From assembly GCA_024663395.1 (NCBI GenBank), contig JANFAH010000023.1, forward strand, positions 62,001-126,000: a stretch of 64,000 bases of DNA, written 5' to 3'. This DNA is from Pisolithus tinctorius (lineage: Eukaryota; Basidiomycota; Agaricomycetes; Boletales; Pisolithaceae). A model generated the notes under the pieces. That model did no database searches, was not told the origin of the DNA, and was given only the letters and a program-made list of their open reading frames with translations. A program made the position numbers and the translations under genes. Positions 11,016 through 23,505 of this stretch are shown piece after piece; positions within the stretch are counted from its first letter, which is position 1; each line of letters begins with the position of its first letter.

Positions 11016-13183
11016 ATGACGGTCCCTGGCTCTGCTCAATCGGAGGGGGAAGGACAGGATAGCAGCACAAGTTCCGAGAAACCGTCCCAAGAAGACTGTA
11101 GAAACAACTCGTCTCGGCCCTCCACCTCCCATCGCCCTTCCACCGTCCACCATCCCAACCCAAACACACGTCTCAACGGTCAACAAAGCCAACAGTTGAA
11201 AAGTGATTCTCCGATGCCGTCTTCTTTGCCACCTGATCACCCCCCATCACCTCCCTCTACTGCCATCGCGGGAAAACACACAAACCTTCCCCTTGATAAA
11301 CTCGCCGTGCTACCTATCAGGCAAAGAAACTATTCAGACAATCCTCTTGTACCTGGCTCAGCGACGCCGTCCATCATCGATTCACCTTCCGAGTCCGACA
11401 GTTGGAGCGCACCGTCTACGAGACCCCCTTCTCAGGTACCCAGCAGAGCACCCAGCATGTCGGCCGGCGTGTCGGGTAACAAACTACTCCATTCATCTCA
11501 TCAATCGTCGTCGACAGCTACTGCGTCCACGGTCAAACAACCCGCCACTAAGAACAAAGTGCCATCGAGACCCCCTACAGCATCCGCCTCGCCGCAGCCC
11601 CCTTCTACACCTAATCGACCACGCTCGGCGTCCAATGCTCACTCAGAATCTGGCAAATTCTCATTAGCGAGTCTTATCTCTTCAGCGCCAAAACTGAGTC
11701 GCAAATCATCTGCCTCGAGTAAAAAATCAGACTCTGATGGCGAGCGCAAATCCGTGACCGGCGAGAGTGCTGTCAGTCTCACGCAAAAGTACGGTGTCTG
11801 CCAGAAAGTGGCCATTGGCAGAGGTGCAACTTCTGTCGTGCGGCTCGCTCATAAGTGGGACAGGTCAGAGGAGAAATTGTATGCTGTTAAGGTGAGTCTC
11901 GTCATTTCGGCCACTCGGTCGGCCGAGCGGCGGCGCATCTTCTTTCCGTCTTCGGGACTTGATGGGTCACTCACGTCACCAATCATGCTTATCATTCTTC
12001 CTCTTTCCCCGCAATCACTTGCAGGAATTTCGGAAGCGGCGCAAAAACGAATCCGAAAAAGAATACGTCAAGAAGCTCACCGCCGAATTCTGCATCTCTT
12101 CGACGCTGCACCACGTCAACATCGTTGAAACTGTCGATTTGGTCCAGGACGAGAACAAGCTGTGGTGTGAGGTCATGGAGTTCTGTCCGGGTGGCGATTT
12201 GTATGCTGCGATCAAGAAGGGGGGCATGTCGCCTAGCGAAGTGGAGTGTTGTTTCAAGCAGATCTTGACGGGGGTTTCGTACTTGCACAGTCAGGGCGTG
12301 GCCCATAGGGACATTAAACCCGAAAACTTGTTTTTTGACACCAAAGGTCACCTCAAGGTCCGTTGCTCCACTTTCCTATTTTTGACCCGACGGCTGCAAC
12401 GTCCTATGTTACTAGATCGGCGACTACGGCGCTTCGACTGTGTACCGTCTTCCTTGGGAAACAACTGTTCACATGTCGACTGGTCTGTGTGGTAGCGAAC
12501 CGTACATCGCTCCAGAGCAGTTTTTGGGAAAACGTAAGCCCAACCCTTACGCTCTTCCCATTACTTCCGAGGTAGCCTAACGTTGATTATTTGGCACCTT
12601 TCCTCCCCATCTCCTCGTTTCAACTATTACCCCTTGTGGTAATGGCCGCAATTCGACTTTAAATTTTAAACTCGCTGGTGATGCAGCGTACGATGCGCGC
12701 TTAGTCGATATCTGGGCATGCGGCGTTGTTTATTACTGCCTGCATTTCCAAGAGATGCCGTGGCGCGTCGCGCAGATGTCGGACAACCTATATGCTGCCT
12801 ACGCGAATGCGTGCATTGCACACCCAGTCAAAGACAAGGATCTCCTCTCCACGACGTCATTGTCGAAAACTTCTGGCTCGGCTTCTACATCGTCTTCTGT
12901 GAAAGATGCACATTCTACCGCGAGCCACCACAACTCATCGCGCGAACGGGACAAAGACAAGGATGTGATATATCCACAGACGATTAACAATCTGTCGCCA
13001 AAACAGTGTCGATCGCTCATACGCAGGATGCTCGAACCGGATCCGAAGAAGCGCGCCGCGATCGAGGATGCGATGGCGCACCCGTGGGTGGAGAGTATTG
13101 AAGTGTGTCATTTGGTGGAAAAACCGAAACACGTGCACGCATATGCGATTATGCAGGCTCAGGCACAGTTTGGCGGATCGTGA
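11016..13183 (+). CDS. HAL4/HAL5 (SAT4)-type Ser/Thr protein kinase
   Basis: Exons 11016-11891, 12025-12357, 12416-12533 and 12687-13183 give 607 aa. Residues 1-260 are a Ser/Pro-rich disordered arm. The kinase domain follows: IGRGATSVVRLAH (glycine loop), YAVKEF (VAIK lysine, split by intron 1), AHRDIKPENLFF (catalytic loop), IGDYGAS (DYG instead of DFG), GSEPYIAPEQF (activation loop/APE) and DIWACGVVYYCL. This arrangement matches fungal HAL4/SAT4 kinases, which in yeast stabilise nutrient and K+ transporters at the plasma membrane. Intron 2 uses a GTCCGT donor. The kinase insert before the final helices is serine-rich. Family assignment is strong; the cation-homeostasis role is by family analogy. 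Confidence 0.88.
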
Positions 13184-14037
13184 GGCGTGTGCGAGTAAAG
13201 AGGGGGAAGGGGGATCGTTGGTTGGTTGGTGGTGATGGCGAGACTGTGTTAGGACAAGTCGCGGTGGAGGAGTGGTTACCGAGGTGGCTGGAGGTAGTTG
13301 AAGGTGGAGTGTCTTGTTTCCGTACGTCGGTGCGTCTGTAAATACCTTCCAGACGGCGATGGCAATGCCCTCGCTACCCAGTATCTTACAACCACGCGCA
13401 TCCCACGTCATTCGTTTCATATCACGCTGAGTTGTCGTATTTTCTTCATCTTTCACATTTCACTTTCGTCCACCGATGTCTTCTCTTTCAGTTGTTGTAG
13501 CAGTCGTTCTTCGTAGCAGTGGACTAAGTCCAATCAGTGTATGTTCCCCCATGCACCGTGGACAAGTACCCTAGCACCCTCTCACTGCACGATTAATACT
13601 TCCCTTTACATACATTTTTTGACCAGCTGACGGTGATCATGCAAATATAACAATTGATATGTATTCCCTCTAATTGAAGGCGTCCGCTTATGAGAGGCGG
13701 CATTAATATTCTATGCGCAGAGGTAATCAAGAAAGCAGGTATACGTATATATCACCGATACTAAACCCTACAGCCCTAATAAGCGCGGCCTACTACTTTA
13801 CAGCCACAACAGAAGCGGTTGGGGTTGTAAAAGAGAAAAGGAAAAAATCAAATCCCATGTGAATACACTGATGTGAATCGGATCGAAAGTACTACTGCTG
13901 TTGCTCTACACGTGCGGCTGTCGGTTGTGATTTATTGGCGCCGTGCGGTGACAAGGAATTGAGGTGATATGAAGGGGACAAGATCGACTTTTTCTGGTCG
14001 GTGATTAACGGAATCCATCTAAAATACTCGCCACACG
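13184..14037. other. Convergent 3' intergenic region
   Basis: Lies between the kinase stop and the VPS4 stop (854 bp). It becomes AT-rich from about 13600 and presumably holds both 3' UTRs. No coding frame, repeat or RNA gene is supported. Confidence 0.6.
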
Positions 14038-15715
14038 TCATGCCCCTTCATTACCTAGCAAGCCATTCCGCTGGTTAGCCCCAAACACCAGCAATGGACA
14101 GAAAGAAGGGGGGGAGCCACTTACCACTCTCTTTCGTCCATTCATCGTGTCTCCTAATATCCGCCTCCGTCACAGTCGGCCGAACGCTCTCCAGACTCTT
14201 CAAGAAATCCTGTATCCTCAGCGGCGGTTCTTGCAGCTCGTCGGACCCGATTTCGTTCCACGATTTCTCGACGGCATCCCGGTCGCCCGGTGAACAGGGT
14301 GTCCATTTGATTTTAGAGGGTGATGAAGAGTCTGGGTCAGGTTTGACAGGTTTAAAGTGTGTAGCTGAGATGACCTTTCGTACGGGTTGCATCAACGCGT
14401 CCCGCACGACTATGGAGATGTCGGAACCGGAGTAACTGGGAAGGGTGAGCATCCGTCCTGGCGATACAAAGAGAAAAACCCTCACCCTTCCGTCCGCTCC
14501 GCCAACAATTTGTAATCCTTGTGAGTCAGCTGGCACGGTGTCGACCCAACATGTATCTCAAACATGCGTCTGCGGGCCTCCTTATCCGGTAGAGGGATAT
14601 ATATCCGTTTCTCGAATCTGCGTTTGATAGCAGGGTCGAGTTGCCAGGGAATATTGGTTGCACCGAGAACGAGAACACCGGTGTCATCGTGTCCAACACC
14701 ATTCATTTGCACGAGGAATTCGGTTTTGATTCTGCGGGAGCCTTCGGATTCGGATTCGTTGCGGGTGCTAGCGAGGGAGTCGACTTCGTCGATGAAGATG
14801 ATGGCGGGTTTGTTCTCGCGCGCCATGTCGAATAGATTACGCACGAGTCTGTGCGCGATAAAGATGAGAGCCTTTGATGAGAAGAGCGGCAAATTTGACG
14901 AACCTTTCCGAATCACCTTGCCATTTACTGACGAGGTCGCTGGAGCTGACGCTAAAGAACGTGCTGTTGGCTTCGGTAGCTACGGCTTTGGCGAGGTAGG
15001 ACTTTCCGGTGCCAGGTGGACCATATAGCAAGATTCCGCGCCAGGGGGTGCGTTTTCCGGTGAAGATTTGGGGGAACTTCCTAGGCAAGATGACGGCTTC
15101 TTGGAGAGAAGCCTTGGCACGTTCGAGTCCGGCGACGTCGTCCCACTTTACGTTTGGCTTCTCGGATAAGATGGCACTCGATAGGCCTGCGCGGAGTTTC
15201 TTGAGCTCGGGATCTTGATCGTCATCACCACCGTCCTTTCTGCACGAGGCATCATTGATCGATGAGATATGGAACGTTTGGGGGGAGTAGGGTGGAGTGT
15301 GTTGTCATGCATACCCTTTACCACCGACGCCAGCGACTGTTCCATTGGCACCCACAGCCCTCCGACCACGATGTTCTTCTTGAGCTTGGAGATGCTTCTT
15401 GAGGGTTTCAGCTCTAGAGAGGTATTCTTCGATCTTGCCGCGGATCAAAGCCTTGGACTTTTCATTCTTCTCGTCTGTAGCGGGAGCATCAACGATGAGG
15501 TGAGGTAGGAACGCAGAGAAAATACATTTCTGAGCGAGCATGAAGTAGTCGAGGGAGTTCATGTATTGCTTGTATGCCTCCGCATAGTTTTGTTTGGTGT
15601 CCTCGTCGATGGCACGTTGGACGATCTCGATGGCTCTCTGAGGAAAAGATCACGTCTTGGTTATGATGTCCAGAGATCGAAAAGCACGCACGTCCAGGTT
15701 TGTCTGGCCAGACAT
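14038..15715 (-). CDS. VPS4: VPS4, ESCRT-III disassembly AAA ATPase
   Basis: Seven exons (15715-15692, 15637-15526, 15474-15315, 15239-14904, 14848-14486, 14435-14125, 14054-14038) give 440 aa, close to yeast Vps4 (437). The MIT domain is at the N-terminus ([20 protein letters not shown] through [20 protein letters not shown]). The AAA module has Walker A GPPGTGKS, Walker [11 protein letters not shown] and the second-region arginines in [11 protein letters not shown]. The C-terminal [11 protein letters not shown] helix is conserved, and the last 17-nt exon supplies the family-typical GNEGA tail. Vps4 uses ATP to strip ESCRT-III from endosomal membranes and works downstream of VPS27, also in this window. 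Every junction is phase-consistent. Confidence 0.96.
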
Positions 15716-15804
15716 GATGATGACGGTGCGAGTGACACACGGGTCGGTCCTGGGCCTGAAACAGCGCAGTCGATGCGGATGACCTAATCAAGCCAAGTCG
15801 GACG
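15716..15804. promoter_or_regulatory. 89-bp divergent promoter between VPS4 and Med9-like gene
   Basis: Only 89 bp separate the two start codons, the shortest promoter in the window. No TATA element is evident. The two genes are therefore likely to share nucleosome-free promoter DNA. Confidence 0.6.
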
Positions 15805-16255
15805 ATGGCGACGAGCAGCGATGGCAGTCCGTGCGAGCAGATCCTGGTCAAACTCATCGCCGTGGTCAAGCACACGCAGATATCAGGCAGCAACCTCACT
15901 CCGCAGACGACGCAAGCCCTCCTGCAAGCCGTAGGTCCACGTCTCGTCTGCGATTGCATCTCACTGAGTGTGTGTGTGTACAGACCAACGATTACAAGAA
16001 TACGCTACTACAGGCCAAGAAATATGCTGCCACGTTGCCTGGTGGAGAGCTGAACGCGGAGGAGCAAGAGGAGCTGATTGTGATGCTGGAACGATTGCGG
16101 GATCACAAAAAGTCGGTTTCCGTCCGTCCGTCCGCGAGGCTGGAGTGATGACATCTTGCCGTAGACAGCAGCTCACTGAGCTCTCGGAGCGCTTATCGAG
16201 TATGGTGCACAGCGAGAAGATGGAAGTCGACTCCACGGCTTCCACGCCTTCGTAG
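15805..16255 (+). CDS. Mediator subunit 9 (Med9)-like small protein
   Basis: Exons 15805-15930, 15984-16111 and 16165-16255 give 114 aa; the two 53-nt introns splice in phase. The protein is helical. Residues ~40-95 carry AKKYAATLPGGELNAEEQEE followed by a leucine-patterned helix with KKQQLTEL. This resembles the LPG(I)-x-EEQ coiled-coil core of fungal Med9, a middle-module Mediator subunit. The C-terminus is short and acidic/serine-rich. The match rests on pattern memory of a short, weakly conserved family, so another small coiled-coil protein is possible. Confidence 0.5.
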
Positions 16256-16742
16256 CCGTACACTAGTGTTTGTATATACACCGATGGCCATGCATAACCG
16301 AGGGCGTCTAAAATGACTGACACGGCCAGCGTCGCCGTTTGTATTTCCGGTGGGATCAGATAAAACTTGGTGTTTGTGTGTGTTTGTGTCCCTCCCGCAT
16401 TGGACGCGGTGCTGTCGCAGTCGCAGTCAAAAAACAACAGCACCGTCGCCGTCGTCGACGTCGAGCCGGTTTGAACACTGTGGAATCTCCGTCTTCCAGC
16501 CTTGATTTGCTTTTACTGATCAGCGATATTAAACGAAACGGGTAAGAAAAATTCATTCACTACTGACAGGCCACTGTCCTTGTCGTCCTCGTCGTCCTCG
16601 TCGTCGTCGCCGTCGCTGACGGTCACTCACTCGCTCCCAGCACTCGCCGTATTTTACCAGATACCACCCCATACCCGACGCACCCCGTCTCATGGCCCTT
16701 CTCGCTCCATCGTCCGACTGGCACCCCCCTCGAGATCTCACC
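16256..16742. promoter_or_regulatory. Intergenic/promoter region upstream of the Bni4-like gene
   Basis: Contains TGTGTTTGTG near 16370 and a CGTCGTC triplet tract at about 16580-16610, then pyrimidine-rich sequence typical of fungal promoters. An upstream in-frame ATG at 16692 exists, but the ATG at 16743 has the better context (CACCATGG). Confidence 0.5.
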
Positions 16743-19700
16743 ATGGACCCTGCCTCAAACTCGCCCTCGTCTCGCCAACGCTCCTCCCCGTCAAACGATC
16801 ACAACGCCCCACTCCATCCGCAGCAGCAGCAATCTCTCCCCCAACCTCACCAGCAGAGCCAGCAACCCTATCCTTACCCCGTTCAACAGCAGCCACAGCA
16901 ACAGGGCCCGTGGCTGCCCACCGTGTCCGGGGCTCCCTTCTACCCCCAGTTCTACCAAAACCAGCACCCTCCACAACCCTACCCCCTCCATCCTCAGCCT
17001 CAAAACCCCTACTTTGACCCCGCAGCCAACGCTCAGCTCGCCCAGTGGGCCTACCAGCAGATGATGTTCTCCCAAGCCCAGGCACAGGTCCAAATGCCCT
17101 CTCGGGGCACCGCTTCCGCACCTTCCTCCCCGGCCGATTACTACGGCCCAGCGCCACTCTTCAACCCTTTCCCAAGTGGCACCCCTCCTCCCCCTCCTCC
17201 CCAACACCACCCACAGCACCATGCCCCCGGATATACCCAGCGCACGTCCTCCGCGGACGGCGCCCGTGGCCAATACGATGGCTTTCATCCATATCGTCGT
17301 CCTCAACAGTCCCCTCGGACTCAGGATGGCGATCGATGGACCGGTGGATTGCCTCAGCCGCCCTACGCGCACGGAGACGCATCTGCATCCTCCACATCTG
17401 TCAACTCTAGCTCATCATCGACGCGTGGCAACGCCAACCCTCCCTCCTCCACCCCCCGACAGCGCACCAGCAGCACGCAGGGCAACGGATCTGCACACCA
17501 GAGCGGAGCTGCTGCTGCTGCGCGGACGAAGAGTCCTCCTTCGTCCTCGCCGTCGCCAAACGAGACGGGCAACAGCCGTCCGCGCGCGGGCAGCGCCTCA
17601 AGCCGTCCATCCAACAACACTCATCCGCATCATCGCACATCTTCCTCTTCGTCGACGGCTTCATCAGCCGGCACGGCCCGGCCATCCGTGTCTTCCTCGG
17701 CTACTGCCACGTCGTCGTCGTCGTCCTCTCCTCCCCCTTCGTCCTCCCACCCGCACTCACATCCTCATCCCCAGGCTCGGCCCCCTCGTCCATCGCCACT
17801 CTCGCAGGGTTCGACAATCCCACACGCCAGCTCAGCTTCCAACCCACAATCTCAATCTCACTCACACAGACAATCCCACGCTCAATCTCAACCCCAGCCT
17901 CATCCTACCGATAAGCGTATGTCCCGCGATGACTCAGACCTTACCACCATGCTCGATGGCATCGCTCTCGGCACTGCTCCTGCCAAAAGTGGCGGTCTTA
18001 AGGGCAGACTGAGGCGTGCACTGTCCCTTGGCCATGCCCTCGAAGAGGAGCAGGAATTGGAGCAGTCTCCTGTGGGAAATAAGCATGGCAAATCTGCCAG
18101 TGGTACCTCCGATCCCACTACACCCACAGATAACACGGACGCATCGAGCACCATCGCCAATGGCGGTGATACTGCAGGGCCACCCCTCAAAAAACGATCC
18201 CGCGCAGCCTCTTTGTTCAGCGCGCGTCTCAACGCGTCAACCGATAATATCTCCCTCTCGTCTACCATGTCCTCCGCCTCTGTCGTCATTCGGAAGATTG
18301 GCTCTATCGGCAAGTTGGCGAGGAGAAATTCCTTGGCGGGCATCACGTCCTTGTTCAAGGATAAAAACAAGGACCAGCTTGGCGATTCTGCCAACAATAA
18401 TGACAGTGGCGGAAGTACCTCGGGTAAAAAATCCAAATCCAAACGTTCCAAAGACGCCAAAGGCTCCGTCCTCGAACCGACGGTCTCCCATGCTGTCGCG
18501 GAGCTCGATCGGACAGCTAGCGGGAGTGAATGGTCGGACGCAAGTCTGAGCGGGTTAAGCCCAGCCGCGAAGTTGGCAAGACAACACACGCTCAAGTCGA
18601 ATGCGGAGGCTGCAGCAAAGGCCCGTGCGCAAGCCGAGGCTCAAGCACAGGCGGCGGCGCAAGCTCAGGCGGCTAGAGGTGCTAATGCTCATGCGAATGG
18701 TGGGAGTACAAATGGAAGTAATGCAGGGAGCGTGCCGGTCCCGGCGACTTGGGAGAAGAGTACGGCTACGGGGAGGGATAGCGTGCACCAGGGGCGTAAG
18801 ATGGTGGGCGAAGACGGTCGAGTCCTTGTCGAGGACGATTCCGATTCAGGGAGCGATGTCGAACATGCGCCTGCCCACCAACCCCAACAACAGAGCTACA
18901 TCTCCGACGGATGGGAGGACGATGAGGTATGGCGAGAGGATGAGGACGAGGAGGAAGATCTGACTGTTCGCCCTGGTGGCTCCGTTGAAGACGAGGAGGT
19001 CGTCGAGTGGGCAAAGACGATACGGAAGACGATCGAGACGATCAAGCCGATGAAGGGCATTTTAAAGGGTGAGTGTCCACTCAGCTTACCTTCGTTGTTC
19101 TGATCTTCCCCTAATGTGCTACGCCCAGGTGCAGAGAATTACCACCAGGAAGCCTATATGCAGGACCAGGCCTCGAACCCAGCGTTCAACCGTATCCGGT
19201 CCAGCTCGTATAGCTCTCATTCAGGAACGCCGGAACTCGGTCCTTTAGCACGTATACCCTCTCCTGATCCAGACCACATCGACGGACTACACCGACACCC
19301 TTCTCATTCATCGGCATCGCAGCGCGGTGGTGGCAACAGCGGGATTGCTGCTGCTGGAGGTAACTCGTCCTCACCAATTATTTCTTCTGGTTCCTCTTCT
19401 GATGCATCCAATCCCTCTTCCTCTGAACCAGACTCTGGAAGATCGTCCCCGCACACCAACGTTGGAAATTCCGCTGCCAATGGTCTCTTCACGCTCTCGA
19501 ATTCATCTGCGCCTGCGCTGTCGACGATCACGGCGACAGCGACTCTCCCCCATCGTACATCCTCGGCCCCAACCACGAAACGACTCGTCTTTGCGAACAA
19601 CTTGTCAGTATATGATACTTTCTCTTCGACAGTCTACGACCGACGAAGTGAACCTGCGACGTGGAGTCGTCTCACTCCAACTTTGGCACAGAGGATCAAG

Positions 19701-19865
19701 GAGGAGTTGAATTCGTATAAGATGGAGGAGATGGAGGTGCATGCCTGCAGCCGGGTGTAGTGAGTCGCTTTACTCTTATTTCTTGTGGGGGTGGCAATTC
19801 GGTTTTGGAGCGATGTGGTGCAGATGCTGACAAATCATTCTTGTAGCACCCAATTTTTCATCTAG
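16743..19865 (+). CDS. Bni4/Afr1-type cell polarity scaffold with PP1-docking C-terminus
   Basis: Exons 16743-19068, 19129-19759 and 19847-19865 give 991 aa. Most of it is disordered: Gln/Pro-rich at 1-130, then long Ser, His and Ala runs. The diagnostic part is the last ~60 residues: KRLVFANNLSVYDTFSS (a possible RVxF-like PP1 site), YDRRSEPATWSRLTP and IKEELNSYKMEEMEVH, ending SRVYTQFFI. The final 19-nt exon supplies TQFFI and completes the family ending, which validates both introns. Bni4 and Afr1 share this terminus in yeast, where Bni4 links Glc7 phosphatase and chitin synthase to septins at the bud neck. A septum or bud-site role here is by analogy. Confidence 0.65.
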
Positions 19866-22310
19866 AAGAGTGTTGGAGTCCTACATACCATACCCAGACA
19901 AGCATGTCTATCACTACCATTCTCAGTGGCAGCAGCAGCAGCAACGACTCTATTCTCAGCTTTATTTCGTCCGATGTCCATCCGTCATCGATGTCGTCAT
20001 CGTATTTTCTTTTTTTTTTTTTCGAGTCACTCGCTAGCGTTGCAAGTTTATCTCTCCTCGAGCGAAACGCTCTGCCCTGTACCACCACCACCAACCACTA
20101 ATCATATCATCGTTATCGCCACTCTTGTCACTGCAACCATGCAACCCCACGTTTCAAATGCAAACAAAGGACTACGTGTTACGTGCCTCCATACCAATGT
20201 CGCCTCACCCGCTCTCGCTTTGTACCCCTAAAACTCTCGCTGTAAGGTGCTTCGGTCGTCCGTGCCAAACCCCACACGTCGCGTTCGCTCGTTTCGATCT
20301 TTCCCTTCCGCCCACTTGTTTTCATCTTCGACGAATGAAGTAGCCGGAGGAAATTTGTTCTGTTCGGCTCTTGCCAATCTCTCGTGGCCCACCCTCGCCG
20401 TTTGTGTCTGCCCCTCTAGAGCGCCCTCTTTCTCCCCCAGATAGAGCCGCCGGCCATATGTCACCTCTTAAATTCCACCTTACGCACGCACATGCACTTA
20501 CCCCGTTTCACATCCATACCTGCCTTCACCATGCACGTACGCACATCCAATCTGTCTTACCTCATTTTCTCTGCATCATGGACGGTTTCCCTCCGAAAAA
20601 ATATATTCTCCTCATTTCCCCCTATTCCGTCATCCCTCTTTCCTCACCTTCATAGCTAAAAAAGCAAGCTGAAAAGTCCTTTCTTTTCGTCCTACCTCTT
20701 ATATTATTCCTCCCCCTCCCCTCGTTCGTCGTGGTGCTACTGCTGCTGCATCGAACGTTGCTCATCATCTTTTTTTTTGCGCACGTATGTGACTGGTGTC
20801 TGGTAGTGTTATACCTTTTTTTTGAATTATTCCCCTTATTTCTTCTGCCCTTTTCTCTCGGGTGTGTGTGTGCGTGTCAGTGTGGTGCGAATCTCATTCG
20901 GAGAGCGTGGTGGTCCAAGCACGACAACGCCTACGAAGCGTGTGCAACTCAGTGCTACTTCTTCTGGCGAGCATGGTTTGGAGTCTAAGTGACCTTGCAT
21001 TCACTGACGGCTAACGTCAATGACGATGCCAAAGTACTCGTATGAAATATGCACCGACAGTGTCGTTTCAACTTTTGGATATGGACGATATGCACGCCAC
21101 CACCGAAGGTTCTTTTTACCCTCATCCATTGCACTATGTACAACTGCTATACCCCTGTTTTTGATGGGATGTTGTGTCCCTTGAATCACCTTGTTTACAA
21201 GGTCACTGCACCCCGAAATTCGTCGCGCATTTTTCGGCAACCGCGATCCTCCCGAAAACAAAGTCCGATTCAAATCATGGTGGCAATGAATTGTAGGCAT
21301 GTAATGCCAATGCTCTGCTGCGCTGTGTACTTGCGAACGAGGATGGGGAGATGCTGCGGAGACAGGGAAGTTGACAGCGGAGCAATGAGCGGTATATGAT
21401 CTTTAGACATTGAAATCTCGCGATCCATGTAAATTATGCAACTGCTATACCCCTGTTTTTGATGGGATGTTGTGTCCCTTGAATTTATTACCCTGTGCGT
21501 ATAAGTGTGCATGGTGGTAGACATGTATACCATTGCATACATATGTTTCCGATGTTCATCATGCCTCATTTCGACATATTCTTTTATGTAACTATGTACA
21601 ATTCCTGAATCGCATTTTCGATACGATTCAAGTTCAGTCCCAGTGTACCCGCCTGCCCGTACTGCAGCCTCGCATTTGAATTTTAAATCCCAATACCCCA
21701 CGCCCAATATCATGCATCTCATTATCAAAGTTAATGATAGAATGTCATCAATTCATTCTTGTTCTCGCTGTGGGCCAAGCCCTAAATAGTGACATCTTCG
21801 ATAGGCGTGTACCGGTGTAAGGTGGTGGAGCGTACTTATGTGAGATTAGGCTCGCATCAAATGAATGGGTCCAAGTCTTGCTGACTGACACCGATGAACC
21901 GATGACACTTGCACACCACGCGATCGACGAGTAAAATGAAGTGTGCGGCGGCCGGCAACGCTTCCCACTCCACATATGCCATGTGAGCCGTACAAACCAG
22001 TCCGTTGCATTCACTTTGAAAATCAGATCAGAGGAATACATGAAGCCCTATACCTACAGGAGCGTGGTACGTACACGTGTAAATGAAACAAGTACCACGT
22101 CAATGGATGGCATCTGTGGTTCATGCGTGGAAGGGGCAAGCCCAGGAAGCCCGTTCCATCGCTATGACCCACATCGCGCGAGCCCGTTCTTATCCCACGC
22201 ACGTCGTCGAGTAGGCACGAAAGCTATCGACACATACAGAAGTCGCAAAGCGGCAGAAAACAAAGAACAAACAGGAGCAGCCACCAACGAGAAAACAAGG
22301 AGGATGACCC
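19866..22310. other. Long convergent intergenic region
   Basis: This 2.4-kb gap separates the Bni4-like and CPSF30 3' ends. 20400-20880 is strongly CT-rich (CTCCCC, TTTTTTTT runs) and resembles a promoter with no supported gene after it. A 46-bp direct repeat lies at 21141 and 21439. Open frames at 21748-22041 and 21941-22324 lack family or splice support. A non-coding transcript is possible but not shown. Confidence 0.5.
21141..21484. repeat. Pair of identical 46-bp direct repeats
   Basis: The 46-bp sequence beginning CAACTGCTATACCCCTG and ending TTGTGTCCCTTGAAT occurs at 21141-21186 and again, identical, at 21439-21484, 298 bp apart. Flanks differ. It may be a terminal repeat of a small element or a duplication scar. 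Confidence 0.8.
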
Positions 22311-23358
22311 TCAGTCGTCCGTGACGGCATATCTCCTCGATCGGTCGATACCTCCACGGTTACCTGGAACGTTCCTATTCCTGCAATGATTCGCGTAATG
22401 GCCTTTTTCGCCGCACTACGATGCTCACGTTAGCGGACAAAGTGAACATGGAGAAGAAAGGAAAAGACGTACCTTGAAACACAAGACCTCGTCCAGGTTT
22501 CGTCGGGGTCCCGATGCTGCTGTGGCCCCCCCAGATCCCGTGCCCGCGCTCCCACTTCCACCACCGTTCGAGCGATCGTAGTCAGCATATCGGCCGTACC
22601 CTGGTGGGGGTGGACCTAGGTCTCGGTTTGCAGGAGGAAGAGGGGTGTCGTACGCGCTTGGATGTGGGAGGGAGGGTTTAGGACTACAAGTGGCAAAATA
22701 TAATATTGAAAAATAATAGTCAGAAATGAGATACATACTGTCCTCGTGGGCATTCTGGACCTAGCGGACAGAATCCGGTAAGGTAGAGCTGGCACGCAAC
22801 GCGACGGACGTGTTTCCGTGGACATGTCGGCCCTAATTTACAAAACCCGCGTTTATAATCCGGACACTCTATCCTCCTTTCTCTTGGATGTGCATACAAG
22901 CACTCGTCGCCTGCAGAACAATACCCGTATTTAGCGTACCACCAGCACTCTGGCATTCGTCTGAGGTTGTACTCGTGCAAGAACTCGCATGCATCGCCTT
23001 TTTTGCAGAGACCGCGCAGCCAGTGTTTACAAACTGTTGCGAGACGTTCTCTGTCTCGTGGGTGTGTCGGGAGTTGTTTAGGGGGCTGGAAATTCTGCGA
23101 GGACGGGATTGTATGTCGGAGTGGACAGTGAAGTGGACCCAGTGGGCACCCTGTAGAGCTCAGAGATAACCGACAGATCTGGTCGTCTGTCCAACGCGTC
23201 AGACAGGTCAAAAAGGTAGTAAAGGAATGAAACTTGCCCTTGTCTAGTTTGATTCCGAGATCATTTTTGACAAAGAGCTCTTCTTGAAAGTTGTTTTGGT
23301 GGAACTGTGGTTGGACAAGATCCTTGAGCGGAGACGGGCCCGCCAACGGCGTGGACAT
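22311..23358 (-). CDS. YTH1: CPSF30/Yth1, mRNA 3'-end processing zinc-finger protein
   Basis: Exons 23358-23238, 23186-22739, 22683-22473 and 22415-22311 give 294 aa. Five CCCH fingers run in order, including CKHWLRGLCKKGDACEFLH, CWWYAKYGYCSAGDECLYAH, CPDYKRGFCKLGPTCPRKH and CQLYLTGFCPLGPECPRGH. A glycine-rich linker follows, then a C-terminal CCHC zinc knuckle (CFKCGEKGHYANHC). Yeast Yth1 lacks this knuckle; animal CPSF30 has it. The protein recognises the poly(A) signal within the cleavage and polyadenylation complex. Intron 1 (23237-23187) is inferred to be GC-AG (GCAAGT donor). It contains no stop and its length is a multiple of three, so retention would only insert 17 residues. Confidence 0.93.
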
Positions 23359-23505
23359 CGGGAAGAGAGCGTATGGCTGACGTAAGTGGTGTCTTCGGCC
23401 ATTTATTAGTCAGACGGTCCGGCGCCATATCTGCGGGCCGCGTAGCTTGCTTAGTAAGCATACCAATCTAAGTACTTATCAGATGATGAAAATACAAGCA
23501 AGTAG

